A DNA stretch of 33,534 nucleotides from positions 1 through 33,534 of the forward strand of contig CAMYMG010000090.1 of assembly GCA_947259295.1 (NCBI GenBank), given 5' to 3'. Shown one piece after another: positions 9,241 through 16,237 of the stretch (positions within the stretch are counted from its first letter, which is position 1; each line of letters starts with the position of its first letter). The translations under genes and the position numbers were made by a program. Source of the DNA: an uncultured Rhizobiaceae bacterium (GTDB lineage Bacteria > Pseudomonadota > Alphaproteobacteria > Rhizobiales > Rhizobiaceae). Below the pieces are notes generated by a model. It saw only the letters and a program-made list of their open reading frames with translations. It had not been told where the DNA came from and made no database searches.

Positions 9241-9696
9241 TCAGGCGTCGTCGAGAAGTCCCGACTCGCCGTCGCGCTTGGTCGGCGCGGTCGACTTGTT
9301 TCGGTTGGCCATGAAGCGGTCGAACTCTTCCTGGTCCTTGGCGCGGCGCAGTTCGCGGGCATAGTCGTCGAACTCCGTCAGCATGTCGTCGAGGCGCTTG
9401 CGTTCCTCGGCCAGGCGCTCGAGTTCCTTCTCGCGCCAGTCGTCGAAGGCGACGTTGCCGGTGCGGGCGGAACCGCCATGGCCCCAGCGGGCCGCCTTCT
9501 CGGAGGTGCGGCGGCAACCGGCGAAGATGCCGTCGGTAGCGCGGTTCACGTCGCGCTTGAAGCCGTCAAGCCGGTCGCCCCAGATGATGTAGGCAAGCAT
9601 GGCGAGGCCAAGCGGCCAGAACACCATGAAGCCGATCACCATCAACGCGATGGTTGCCGGCGTCCAGGCCGGGCGGATCAGTGCAGTCGTGTTCAT
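9241..9696 (-). CDS. DUF2852-family membrane protein
   Basis: A 151-residue protein matching the alphaproteobacterial DUF2852 family as I know it. A membrane segment lies at about residues 15-38 (TIALMVIGFMVFWPLGLAML), preceded by IRPAWTP. The rest is a long charged region, very likely a coiled coil at about 85-130 (EKELERLAEERKRLDDMLTEF), ending in DQEEFDRFMANR. The function is unknown. The start ATG 9694-9696 has GGGAGAG just upstream. A same-strand reading frame extends further upstream but overlaps benE and has no coding logic there. The gene has a candidate heat-shock promoter and a strong terminator, so it appears to be transcribed alone. Confidence 0.88.
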   Translation of the reverse strand: MNTTALIRPAWTPATIALMVIGFMVFWPLGLAMLAYIIWGDRLDGFKRDVNRATDGIFAGCRRTSEKAARWGHGGSARTGNVAFDDWREKELERLAEERKRLDDMLTEFDDYARELRRAKDQEEFDRFMANRNKSTAPTKRDGESGLLDDA

Positions 9697-9746
9697 GTCT
9701 CTCCCGTTCCTTTGTTGGAGGCAGCCAGATTTGACTGCTGAATTCG

Positions 9747-9775
9747 AAATGGGATGCAAAAAACGGCGATTCAAG
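9747..9775 (-). promoter_or_regulatory. RpoH-like promoter for the DUF2852 gene
   Basis: On the minus strand CTTGAA (9775-9770) is followed after 15 bases by TCCCATTT (9754-9747). This is one mismatch from the enterobacterial heat-shock consensus. It also reads as CTTG-N18-CCCATTT, one mismatch from the alphaproteobacterial form CTTG-N17/18-CYTATNT. It lies about 50 bases before the ATG at 9696, a sensible distance for a promoter. No competing sigma-70 pair was obvious. Confidence 0.45.
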
Positions 9776-9785
9776 TGAGTCGCGG

Positions 9786-9806
9786 CCAAAACCGGACAAC
9801 CGGTTG
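9786..9806 (-). terminator. Possible weak terminator after benE
   Basis: On the minus strand, just past the benE stop, AACCGG and CCGGTT pair across a TTGT loop and are followed by TT, with a short run of T before and after. The stem is only six pairs, so termination may be partial. Confidence 0.35.
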
Positions 9807-9812
9807 AAAAAA

Positions 9813-10955
9813 CTATCGTTTTTTGGCGATTTCCAGGCCAAGCACGGTCAGTCCGGCGACGAGCCCCCAGAATGCGGAGCCGATTCCGAACAGGGTCAGC
9901 CCTGATGCGGTGACGGCAAAGGCGGTGGTTGCGGCCATGCGTTCGGTCTCGTCCTTGAGCGCGATGGCAAGCGCATTGGCGAGCGGCGCCATGAGTGCCA
10001 GGCCGGCCACGAGCACGATCAGGCTTTGCGGCAGCACCGCGAAGATCGCCACCAGCGAGGCGCCGAAGATCGCGAAGATCAGATAGGCGAGCGCGTAGAA
10101 CGGCCCGGTCTTCCAGCGCTCTGCCGGATCGGGATCGACGTCCGGCCCGGTGCAGATCGCTGCCGAAATCGCCGCGAGGTTGGTGGTCAGCGCGCCGAAG
10201 GGCGCCGAGACGAGCGAGAAGAGCCCGGTCACCGAAATCAGCGGCCCGGGCTCCGGGTGGTAGCCGGCGGCGCGCAGCACGGCTAGGCCGGACAGGTTCT
10301 GCGAGGCCATGGTGACGAGGTAGAGCGGCAGGGCCAGTCCGACCGCGGCCGACAGCGAGAAGTCGGGCGCAATCAGCGTCAGGGTCGACAGTTCCGGCGT
10401 AGGCAGCCCGCCGACGCGCCCGGTGAGGAAGGCCGCGAGCCCGCCGCCGACCAGCACGGCCAGCACGGAGAGCGCCGGATTGAACAGGCGGATGGCGAAG
10501 AAGGCTGCGATCAGCGGCAGGATCAGCCAGGGGTCGGCGGGGATCGTCTTCACCGCGCCGGTGGCGAAGGTCACGACAATGCCGGCCAGCATGCCCGATG
10601 CCACCGAGGCCGGGATTTTGGCGATCAGTCGGGTCAGCGGGCCAAACAGGCCGGTGGCGATCAGCATCAGCGCGGTCAGGATGAAGGCGCCGACCGCATC
10701 GGCCATGGTAAAGCCGCTGCTTGCCGCGACGAGGGCTGCGCCCGGCGTCGACCATGCGGTAATGACCGGCATTTTGGTACGCCAGGAGAGCCACAGGCTT
10801 TCGGCCGCCATGGCGAGGCATATCGCTGTTACCCAGCTTGCCGTCTCCAGACGCGTCGCACCGACCGCGTCGGCCGCCGCGATGATCAGCGCCAGCGTGC
10901 CGCCAAAGCCGACGATGGCCGCCACGAAGGCGGAGATCGGGATCGACAGGCGCAT
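9813..10955 (-). CDS. benE: BenE-family benzoate/proton symporter
   Basis: A 380-residue, very hydrophobic inner-membrane protein with about 10-12 predicted membrane helices, matching the BenE family of benzoate:H+ symporters. Recognisable family segments are WLSWRTKMPVITAWSTPGAAL near residues 60-80, PASVASGMLAGIV, the LPLYLVTMASQNLSG stretch and the AAICTGPDVDPDPAERW loop. The transport substrate in this strain is not established, since no benzoate catabolism genes are nearby. The ATG at 10953-10955 is two bases after the TGA of the upstream alpha/beta hydrolase gene, so the two are translationally coupled. The hydrolase might release an aromatic acid from an ester that BenE handles, but that is speculation. 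Confidence 0.9.
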   Translation of the reverse strand: MRLSIPISAFVAAIVGFGGTLALIIAAADAVGATRLETASWVTAICLAMAAESLWLSWRTKMPVITAWSTPGAALVAASSGFTMADAVGAFILTALMLIATGLFGPLTRLIAKIPASVASGMLAGIVVTFATGAVKTIPADPWLILPLIAAFFAIRLFNPALSVLAVLVGGGLAAFLTGRVGGLPTPELSTLTLIAPDFSLSAAVGLALPLYLVTMASQNLSGLAVLRAAGYHPEPGPLISVTGLFSLVSAPFGALTTNLAAISAAICTGPDVDPDPAERWKTGPFYALAYLIFAIFGASLVAIFAVLPQSLIVLVAGLALMAPLANALAIALKDETERMAATTAFAVTASGLTLFGIGSAFWGLVAGLTVLGLEIAKKR

Positions 10956-10957
10956 CG

Positions 10958-11725
10958 TCAGGCGGCCTGCTCGATGACGGCTTCGACCGCCCGCACCATC
11001 AGGTCGAGGTCCTGCGGCCGCGACAGCCGGTGGTCGCCGTCCGGCACCAGCGACAGCGTCACGTCGTCGGCCGGGAGCAGGCTGACCAGCTTCAAGGCAT
11101 GTTCGTGCGGCACATCGGGGTCGGCCATGCCCTGGATGACATGCACCGGGCAATGGGTGTCGATCGGCCCGGTCATGACGCGGTTCTCACGCCCATCCTC
11201 GATCAGCGCGCGCGTGTAGATATTGGGTTCCGGGGAATACTCGGACGCCTCCTCGAAATAGCCCTGCCGTTCCAGGTCGGCCCGGTGCTTCTTGCTGAGC
11301 GCCGGCTCGATCAGTTCGGCGGTGAAGTCCGGCGCCGGCGCCAGGAGCACCATGCCCGCCACTCGATCGCCTTCGCCGGCACGTCGCAGTTCCTGCGCCA
11401 TCCTCAGCGCGATCCAGGCGCCCATCGACGAGCCGACGAGAATCTGCGGCCCGCTGGTAAAGGCGCGCAGAACGGCGAGGCTGTCGGCCAGCCATGTCGA
11501 GATCGTGCCGTCGCGGAACTCGCCACCGGACTCGCCATGGCCCGAATAGTCGTGCCGCAGGAAGGCCCTGCCATTCTCCTCCGCCCAGGCAGACAGCGTC
11601 TCGGCCTTGGTGCCCAGCATGTCCGAGCGGTAGCCGCCGAGCCAGACGACGCCGAGGCTGCCGCCTTTAATCCGCCTGACCGCGATCGCGTTTCCGTTGA
11701 CGTCGAGAAATTCGGGTTTGCTCAT
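10958..11725 (-). CDS. Alpha/beta hydrolase (ABHD10-like esterase)
   Basis: A 255-residue alpha/beta-hydrolase of the serine aminopeptidase S33 superfamily, closest in pattern to ABHD10-type thioesterases. The nucleophile elbow is VGSSMGAW with Ser100. The charge-relay acid is in GMADPDVP (about Asp202-204) and the histidine is His232 in PDGDHRLS. The HDYSGHGES segment at 58-66 is also typical of the family. ATG 11723-11725 is preferred over the adjacent ATG 11726-11728 because AGGGGG at 11730-11735 is then four bases rather than one base away. It is co-transcribed with benE, two bases downstream, and divergent from infC. The substrate is unknown. Confidence 0.9.
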   Translation of the reverse strand: MSKPEFLDVNGNAIAVRRIKGGSLGVVWLGGYRSDMLGTKAETLSAWAEENGRAFLRHDYSGHGESGGEFRDGTISTWLADSLAVLRAFTSGPQILVGSSMGAWIALRMAQELRRAGEGDRVAGMVLLAPAPDFTAELIEPALSKKHRADLERQGYFEEASEYSPEPNIYTRALIEDGRENRVMTGPIDTHCPVHVIQGMADPDVPHEHALKLVSLLPADDVTLSLVPDGDHRLSRPQDLDLMVRAVEAVIEQAA

Positions 11726-11842
11726 CATGCCCCCTGTCTGCGGCGAGGCTTTTGCCACAATGAGCGTGCGGCGGAAAGTGCGACCTGTCCGGCAAAGCTG
11801 CGGCAAGCTTGATTCAGGTGATTTATTCTCCAGCCTGTGCTA

Positions 11843-11872
11843 TTGACTTGGCCCGCTTCGCCACGACATAGG
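11843..11872 (+). promoter_or_regulatory. Candidate infC promoter
   Basis: TTGACT at 11843-11848 is followed by the ACATAGG region at 11866-11872, a 17-18 base spacer depending on the -10 register. It would place the start of transcription about 45 bases before the infC start codon. The -35 is good and the -10 is only fair. Confidence 0.45.
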
Positions 11873-11920
11873 CGCAGGCTGAAAAATCCCGAACGTAAAC
11901 GACTTGAGGAGACGACGACC

Positions 11921-12457
11921 ATTCGCAGACCATTCAAGGCAACCGCGCCCGTCAAGGGCGGACCGCGCGCAAACACTGACATTCGTGTTCCCCGGGTCCA
12001 GCTCATCGGCGTAGATGGCGAAAATCGCGGCGAAGTATCGATAAACGAAGCGCTGCTACTCGCCGAAGAGGCCGGACTGGACCTCGTAGAGATTTCCCCC
12101 AACGCAAATCCGCCCGTCGCCAAGATTCTCGATCTGGGCAAGCTGAAATATGCCAACCAGAAGAAGGCGGCCGAGGCGCGCCGGCACCAGAAGGTCATCG
12201 AGATCAAGGAGATCAAGATGCGCCCGAACATCGACAGTCACGACTACGAGACCAAGATGAAGGCGGTCCGCCGCTTCTTCGAGGAGGGGGACAAGGTCAA
12301 GCTGACGCTGCGCTTCCGCGGCCGCGAAATGGCGCATATGGAACTCGGCATGCAGCTCTTGAACAAGGTGCGCGAGGAGACCGCGACGATCGCCAAGGTC
12401 GAAGCCGAGCCCAAGCTTGAAGGCCGGCAAATGATGATGGTGCTGGCGCCGCGCTGA
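11921..12457 (+). CDS. infC: Translation initiation factor IF-3 (AUU start codon)
   Basis: A 178-residue IF-3, which binds the 30S subunit and checks the start codon and initiator tRNA. The N-terminal domain includes [21 protein letters not shown] and [22 protein letters not shown]. The C-terminal domain includes [17 protein letters not shown] and the RFRGREMAH motif. The best start is ATT at 11921, beginning ATT-CGC-AGA-CCA (I/M-R-R-P-F-K). TGAGGAG at 11905-11911 lies nine bases upstream, and no ATG occurs near. Known infC genes use AUU so that IF-3 represses its own translation. An in-frame GTG at 11837 would add 28 unrelated residues. Only infC is here; rpmI-rplT are 3.1 kb away. Confidence 0.95.
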   Translation: MRRPFKATAPVKGGPRANTDIRVPRVQLIGVDGENRGEVSINEALLLAEEAGLDLVEISPNANPPVAKILDLGKLKYANQKKAAEARRHQKVIEIKEIKMRPNIDSHDYETKMKAVRRFFEEGDKVKLTLRFRGREMAHMELGMQLLNKVREETATIAKVEAEPKLEGRQMMMVLAPR

Positions 12458-12485
12458 TCGAGGGTCAGGGGCGCCGACAACCTCG

Positions 12486-12702
12486 ATTCAGGACGCGGCC
12501 CGCGATATCAGTGCCTATCAGAGCGCGCGCCGTCTGGCGCTCGCTCTGCTCCTGTCTCCGCCGTGCTTCTGTTCGGCCAGTCGACGCTTCCGCCCGAAAC
12601 CTCTTTGCACGAAGGCATCGGAATGGTCGGCATGCCGCTGTTCGAACTGATCGACGCGGCACAGGCATCGGGCACGCTGCCCGTCCTGTTCCACCTTCCC
12701 TG
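12486..12702 (+). pseudogene. Probable frameshifted remnant of a small membrane protein gene
   Basis: Between infC and the leftward glycosyltransferase genes, one frame (from about 12486) reads IQDAARDISAYQSARRLALALLL. The continuation is in another frame from about 12560: AVLLFGQSTLPPETSLHEGIGMVGMPLFELIDAAQ, ending at TGA 12700-12702. Together they look like one short hydrophobic protein broken by a frameshift near 12555-12560. The pattern (hydrophobic helix, then a short loop ending in an H-E motif) recalls the N-terminus of isoprenylcysteine methyltransferase-like membrane proteins, but that is from memory and weak. No good start codon or ribosome binding site is present. The alternative is non-coding spacer with chance open frames. 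Confidence 0.3.
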
Positions 12703-12713
12703 AGCCCGCGTTT

Positions 12714-14252
12714 TCACTCCGCCGGCAAGGGCTGCTCGTCCGGGGCCGCGGGATAAATCCACGCATAGCTGAAGTGGTAGGTCTCGCCCTTGCGGCCGTA
12801 GTGATAGGGCAGTCCCAAGTCCTGCACCTCGACCACCCGGCCACCCGCCCTGTCGATCCACTGACGAACGTCGCCCGGCATGTCGGGGTCCGGCCTGCCG
12901 CGCCTGTTACGCCAGATGGCCAGCGCTGGATGGCTCTCGTCGAACGCGTAGGGTGCCTCGAATTCCTCGTAGCCGGAGAGGGCGACGGGAATGCCGCCGT
13001 CATGCAGCCTGATGTTGCCGGCAAGATGCTGGTCGCCCGCCACGATGATCGACGGCCGGTCCGCACCGGACGCCAGTATGGCCGTGACCGCCGGGCCGTA
13101 GGGCACGTTCTGCTTGCCGTCGAGCCCCAGCGAGCCGAGGAAGGGCCGTGTTCCGAGGATGAGCGGAATGGCCACCATTATGGCGAGGACGACGATGCCG
13201 AAGCGGCGTGAGGCAACGGCGGTGTCGACGCCCGCCAGATCGAGCTTGGCGGCGAGATAGATGGGGACCAGGAAGAACAGCGGGATCAGCCATCGGTCCT
13301 GCAGGGCGCTTGCGCCGCCGACGATCACCACGAGGGCGAGGATGACGAGCGAGGCGACGAACATGCGCCCAAGCAGCCTCGTCCACTGGCTCTCGGCTAT
13401 CCAAGCGGCACGCAGGCTCTTGCCGAAGGCAAAATAGAAGACGAGAAGGGTGGGCAGCGTCGCGCCGGCCAGCGCTACGGCCAGGGAGAGCAGGCCCTTG
13501 CCGATCTGCACCATGCCACGGCCATCCGCATCCGCTGTCATCTTGTTCAGCGTTCGTCCGGTCGCCGCGTCGATGTGGTCGAGAAACCAGATTGCATGCG
13601 GCGTGACCATCGCTGCGGCGATGGCCACCGTAAGGAGGATCCGGGGATCGAACAGCCGGTTGCGCCACTGGCGCTCCGGCAGGATCGCCACGGCCGCCAC
13701 GAAGGGCAGCAGGATGAAATTGTATTTCGCCAGGATGCCGATACCGACGGTGAGGCCCGTCAGCGCATAGTTGAGGGTGCTGGGATTTTGCAGCGTGCGG
13801 ATGAAGACATAGAAGAACAGGCAGGCCGCAAAGAGCAGGCCGACCGTATGCGTCAGGTCGCGCTGCGCGGCATAGGCAATCGTCGGTATGGTGATGAGGC
13901 CGAGCGTGGCAATGACGGCAAGCACGCGGTTGCGGATGATGACATGCGCGATCAATCCGAACAGCAGGTAGCTCGCAAAAAGAAGCAGGTTCTTGAGCAG
14001 CGAAAGGGCGAGCACCGTATCGCCGAGCCACTGGACGACGCCATATTGCAGCCAGTTGTAGAAGGGCGGCTGCGTGTCGTAGCCGACCGCCAGCCATTGC
14101 GCGAGAAACAGTTGCTGGCCTTCGTCGAGCTCCAGCGAGGCCGGCTGAAGCAGGCGCACGACGACGTTGACGATGAAGTACGCGGCCAGCAGGGCATAGA
14201 CCGCGCCCTGGTGGCGCGCCAGCCGCTCGATCACGTCAGCCCTCCCGGCCAT
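12714..14252 (-). CDS. ArnT/PMT-like membrane glycosyltransferase (GT39/GT83 type)
   Basis: A 512-residue integral membrane protein with about 10-12 helices in the first 380 residues and a soluble C-terminal domain (about 390-512). The first loop carries the family's catalytic acidic motif, ELDEGQQL at about residues 40-47, followed by the GYDTQPPFYNWLQY loop. This matches the dolichyl/undecaprenyl-phosphate-sugar-dependent transferases of the PMT_2/ArnT group. These take a sugar from a polyprenyl-phosphate carrier and add it to a cell-envelope acceptor on the periplasmic side. The start ATG 14250-14252 overlaps the end of the upstream GT2 gene by 17 bases, so the two are translationally coupled. 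Sugar and acceptor (lipid A, protein or polysaccharide) cannot be read from sequence. Confidence 0.88.
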   Translation of the reverse strand: MAGRADVIERLARHQGAVYALLAAYFIVNVVVRLLQPASLELDEGQQLFLAQWLAVGYDTQPPFYNWLQYGVVQWLGDTVLALSLLKNLLLFASYLLFGLIAHVIIRNRVLAVIATLGLITIPTIAYAAQRDLTHTVGLLFAACLFFYVFIRTLQNPSTLNYALTGLTVGIGILAKYNFILLPFVAAVAILPERQWRNRLFDPRILLTVAIAAAMVTPHAIWFLDHIDAATGRTLNKMTADADGRGMVQIGKGLLSLAVALAGATLPTLLVFYFAFGKSLRAAWIAESQWTRLLGRMFVASLVILALVVIVGGASALQDRWLIPLFFLVPIYLAAKLDLAGVDTAVASRRFGIVVLAIMVAIPLILGTRPFLGSLGLDGKQNVPYGPAVTAILASGADRPSIIVAGDQHLAGNIRLHDGGIPVALSGYEEFEAPYAFDESHPALAIWRNRRGRPDPDMPGDVRQWIDRAGGRVVEVQDLGLPYHYGRKGETYHFSYAWIYPAAPDEQPLPAE

Positions 14253-15237
14253 GCTGCTTTCGGACGACGTAATTGATGTCGTCGCTGTTCGAGCGGGCCA
14301 GCATCTCGGCCAGGATGCCGGTGGTGATCATCTGCAGCGAGGCAAGAAACAGCATGACCGCGACGATCAGCATCGGCCGCGTCCCAATGCTCTCGCCGAG
14401 AATGAACCTCTCCCAGAACAGATAGAGGAACATCAGGCCGCTCAGTCCGCCGAGCACCAGCCCGATCGTGCCGAAGAAATGCCCGGGACGCTGCCGAAAG
14501 CGCATGAAGAACAGAACTGAGAGGAGGTCGAGGAAGACTCGGAACGTCCGCGAGATGCCATATTTCGATTCGCCGAAGCGGCGCGGATAATGGTTGACCA
14601 CCATCTCGCCGATGCGCGAGGTCGGCACGACGCCGGCGATCCACGCGGGAATGAAGCGGTGCATGCCGCCGAGAATCCGGATCTGCCGCAGGATGTTGGT
14701 GCGGTAGAGCTTCAGGCCGCATCCATAGTCATGGATCGTCACGCCGGTGATCTTGCGGATCAGCCTGTTGGCGATCCACGAGGGTATGAGACGCAGCACC
14801 AGACCGTCCTGGCGGCTCTTGCGCCAGCCGCACAACAGGTCGAGCTGCCGCTCTTCCAGCATGGCGACCATTTTTGGAATGTCGTAGGGGTCGTTCTGGA
14901 GATCGCCGTCGAGCGTGACGAGCAGCCTGCCCTTCGCGGCGTCGATGCCGGCCTGCAATGCGCCCGCCTTGCCGAAATTGCGCTGCAACTCGACGATGCG
15001 CAGGTCGAGGCCCGGGCGCGCGAATTCCTTGCGCACATTGGCAAGCGTCGCATCCGTCGACCCGTCATCGACGATGATCAGTTCCCACGGCTTGCCGTAA
15101 TCCTTCAGCGCATCGCAGATGCGCTCGAACAGCGGAGCGATGCTCTCTTCCTCGTTGCAGACGGGCACCAGGACGGACAGATCTCTCTCTTGGGGGACTT
15201 CGCGCGATGCGCCGGGAACGGTGGGGGATTTTGGCAC
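14236..15237 (-). CDS. Polyprenyl-phosphate glycosyltransferase, GT2 family (ArnC/GtrB-like)
   Basis: A 333-residue GT2-family enzyme. The N-terminal GT-A domain (about 20-240) shows SVLVPVCNEEESI, the nucleotide-sugar-binding IIVDDGSTDAT, the DGDLQNDP metal-binding DxD-like motif, and YPRRFGESKYG. Two C-terminal membrane helices (about 255-280 and 292-315) follow, as in ArnC, GtrB and DPM1-type enzymes. Such enzymes load a sugar onto undecaprenyl phosphate at the inner face of the membrane. The partner downstream is an ArnT/PMT-like transferase that would use that lipid-linked sugar. No flippase gene is adjacent. The start is GTG 15235-15237, with only a weak GAGAGA upstream. Confidence 0.9.
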   Translation of the reverse strand: MPKSPTVPGASREVPQERDLSVLVPVCNEEESIAPLFERICDALKDYGKPWELIIVDDGSTDATLANVRKEFARPGLDLRIVELQRNFGKAGALQAGIDAAKGRLLVTLDGDLQNDPYDIPKMVAMLEERQLDLLCGWRKSRQDGLVLRLIPSWIANRLIRKITGVTIHDYGCGLKLYRTNILRQIRILGGMHRFIPAWIAGVVPTSRIGEMVVNHYPRRFGESKYGISRTFRVFLDLLSVLFFMRFRQRPGHFFGTIGLVLGGLSGLMFLYLFWERFILGESIGTRPMLIVAVMLFLASLQMITTGILAEMLARSNSDDINYVVRKQHGREG

Positions 15238-15409
15238 GGGGTCTCTCGATGGCTATCGGCGTGGAAGCGGACATCTGGTAAGCCATGCGCCGGTGCAAAG
15301 CAAACGGCTGAAACGCCCTGCCTTGGGGGCCATAAGAGGCCGGCAGCGTCGATGGGGCGGCGTCGGCGCGCACCCGTCCACTCGGGTGCCCCGCATCATA
15401 GACGAAGAG

Positions 15410-15438
15410 TTGCGCTTTGCCGCGCTCGCTGCTATAGG
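15410..15438 (+). promoter_or_regulatory. Promoter for rpmI-rplT
   Basis: TTGCGC at 15410-15415 and TATAGG at 15433-15438 are separated by exactly 17 bases, a strong sigma-70 match in this GC-rich genome. Transcription would start near 15445, giving a leader of about 150 bases before rpmI. Confidence 0.6.
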
Positions 15439-15446
15439 CCGCCTCC

Positions 15447-15583
15447 AGAACCGTCCGGCAGGGCATGCCGTGGCGGTTCTTCATGCTTTCCAGGCTTTGG
15501 TCGGCCCGGAAACAACCATCAGGGACGCGGCGTGCCGAGGGCATGACGGTGATCCCGCAAGACAAAGAGGCGGCTAAAGCCTC
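15447..15583 (+). promoter_or_regulatory. Structured 5' leader of rpmI-rplT
   Basis: A two-part hairpin opens the predicted leader. AGAACCG (15447-15453) pairs with CGGTTCT (15474-15480), and inside it CGGCA (15456-15460) pairs with TGCCG (15466-15470). A second hairpin, GAGGC (15567-15571) with GCCTC (15579-15583), ends two bases before the AGGAG ribosome binding site of rpmI (15585-15589). In other bacteria this operon is controlled by L20 binding to its own leader. Whether this leader does the same is inference. Confidence 0.4.
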
Positions 15584-15597
15584 CAGGAGTAAGCAAA

Positions 15598-15801
15598 ATG
15601 CCCAAGATGAAGACCAAGTCGGCCGCCAAGAAGCGGTTCAAGATCACAGCTACCGGCAAGGTTCTGTCGGCTGCTGCCGGCAAGCGCCACGGCATGATCA
15701 AGCGTTCCAACAAGTTCATCCGCGATGCACGCGGCACGATGGTTCTGTCCGAGCCCGATGCCAAGCGCGTCATCGCGAATTTTCTGCCGAACGGTCTCTG
15801 A
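15598..15801 (+). CDS. rpmI: 50S ribosomal protein L35
   Basis: A 67-residue, strongly basic protein matching bacterial L35 across its full length ([20 protein letters not shown] at the start, [19 protein letters not shown] in the middle). It is a structural protein of the large ribosomal subunit. The ATG at 15598 has AGGAG at 15585-15589, eight bases upstream. It is followed by rplT after 34 bases in the usual rpmI-rplT order. It has its own promoter and a structured leader, as expected given that infC is not directly upstream. Confidence 0.98.
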   Translation: MPKMKTKSAAKKRFKITATGKVLSAAAGKRHGMIKRSNKFIRDARGTMVLSEPDAKRVIANFLPNGL

Positions 15802-15835
15802 GACCCGGCCCGGAACGAATTAAGGAGATCATGAC

Positions 15836-16237
15836 ATGGCCCGCGTAAAGAGAGGCGTCACCTCGCACGCCAAGCACAAGAAGGTCCTGAAAGCCGCCAA
15901 GGGTTTCTACGGCCGTCGCAAGAACACCATCCGCATCGCCAAGCAGGCGGTCGAGAAGTCGCTGCAGTACGCCTACCGCGACCGCAAGAACCGCAAGCGC
16001 AACTTCCGCGCCCTGTGGGTGCAGCGCATCAACGCCGCCGTTCGCGAGCACGGCCTGACCTATGGCCGTTTCATCGACGGTCTCAACAAGGCCGGCATCG
16101 AGATCGACCGCAAGGTCCTGTCCGACATGGCGATCCACGAGCCGCAGGCATTTGCCGCCCTCGTTGCCAAGGCCAAGACCTCGCTCGAGTATCTCAAGAA
16201 CACGACGCCGAACGCTTTTGAAAGCGCTGTAACCTAA
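15836..16237 (+). CDS. rplT: 50S ribosomal protein L20
   Basis: A 133-residue L20, an early-assembly 23S rRNA-binding protein with a long basic N-terminal helix ([29 protein letters not shown]) and a globular C-terminal domain ([27 protein letters not shown]). The length is slightly above E. coli L20 because of an alphaproteobacterial C-terminal extension. The start ATG 15836 follows AAGGAG at 15822-15827. In other bacteria L20 represses its own operon at the translational level. The 3' end of the gene (Phe codon TTT at 16217-16219, stop at 16235-16237) adjoins a hairpin pair that could control pheS. Confidence 0.98.
   Translation: MARVKRGVTSHAKHKKVLKAAKGFYGRRKNTIRIAKQAVEKSLQYAYRDRKNRKRNFRALWVQRINAAVREHGLTYGRFIDGLNKAGIEIDRKVLSDMAIHEPQAFAALVAKAKTSLEYLKNTTPNAFESAVT

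Larger units (their letters stand above)
15238..15597. other. 360-base divergent intergenic region before rpmI
   Basis: This gap separates the leftward GT2 gene from rpmI. It holds a 7-pair hairpin at 15370-15389 (GCACCCG / CGGGTGC, 6-base loop), the rpmI promoter at 15410-15438, and a roughly 150-base structured leader described separately. No convincing gene is seen. The open frames across it are in several conflicting frames without ribosome binding sites. Confidence 0.6.

Noticed and set aside
9697..10821. Long same-strand open frame continuing the DUF2852 gene upstream through benE
   Set aside because: It is the shadow of benE in another frame. The DUF2852 protein begins at ATG 9696 with its own ribosome binding site and promoter.
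11837..11920. GTG at 11837 as infC start
   Set aside because: It precedes the predicted promoter -35 and adds 28 residues with no similarity to IF-3; the ATT at 11921 has a proper ribosome binding site.
12458..12702. Possible stop-codon read-through extension of InfC
   Set aside because: The frame after the infC TGA stays open to 12702 in phase with infC, but IF-3 is already full length and the first half of the extension lacks protein-like composition. A separate remnant is more plausible.
15238..15597. Small protein genes in the rpmI upstream region
   Set aside because: Several overlapping open frames exist on both strands, but none has a ribosome binding site or recognisable sequence; the region is better explained as promoter plus structured leader.
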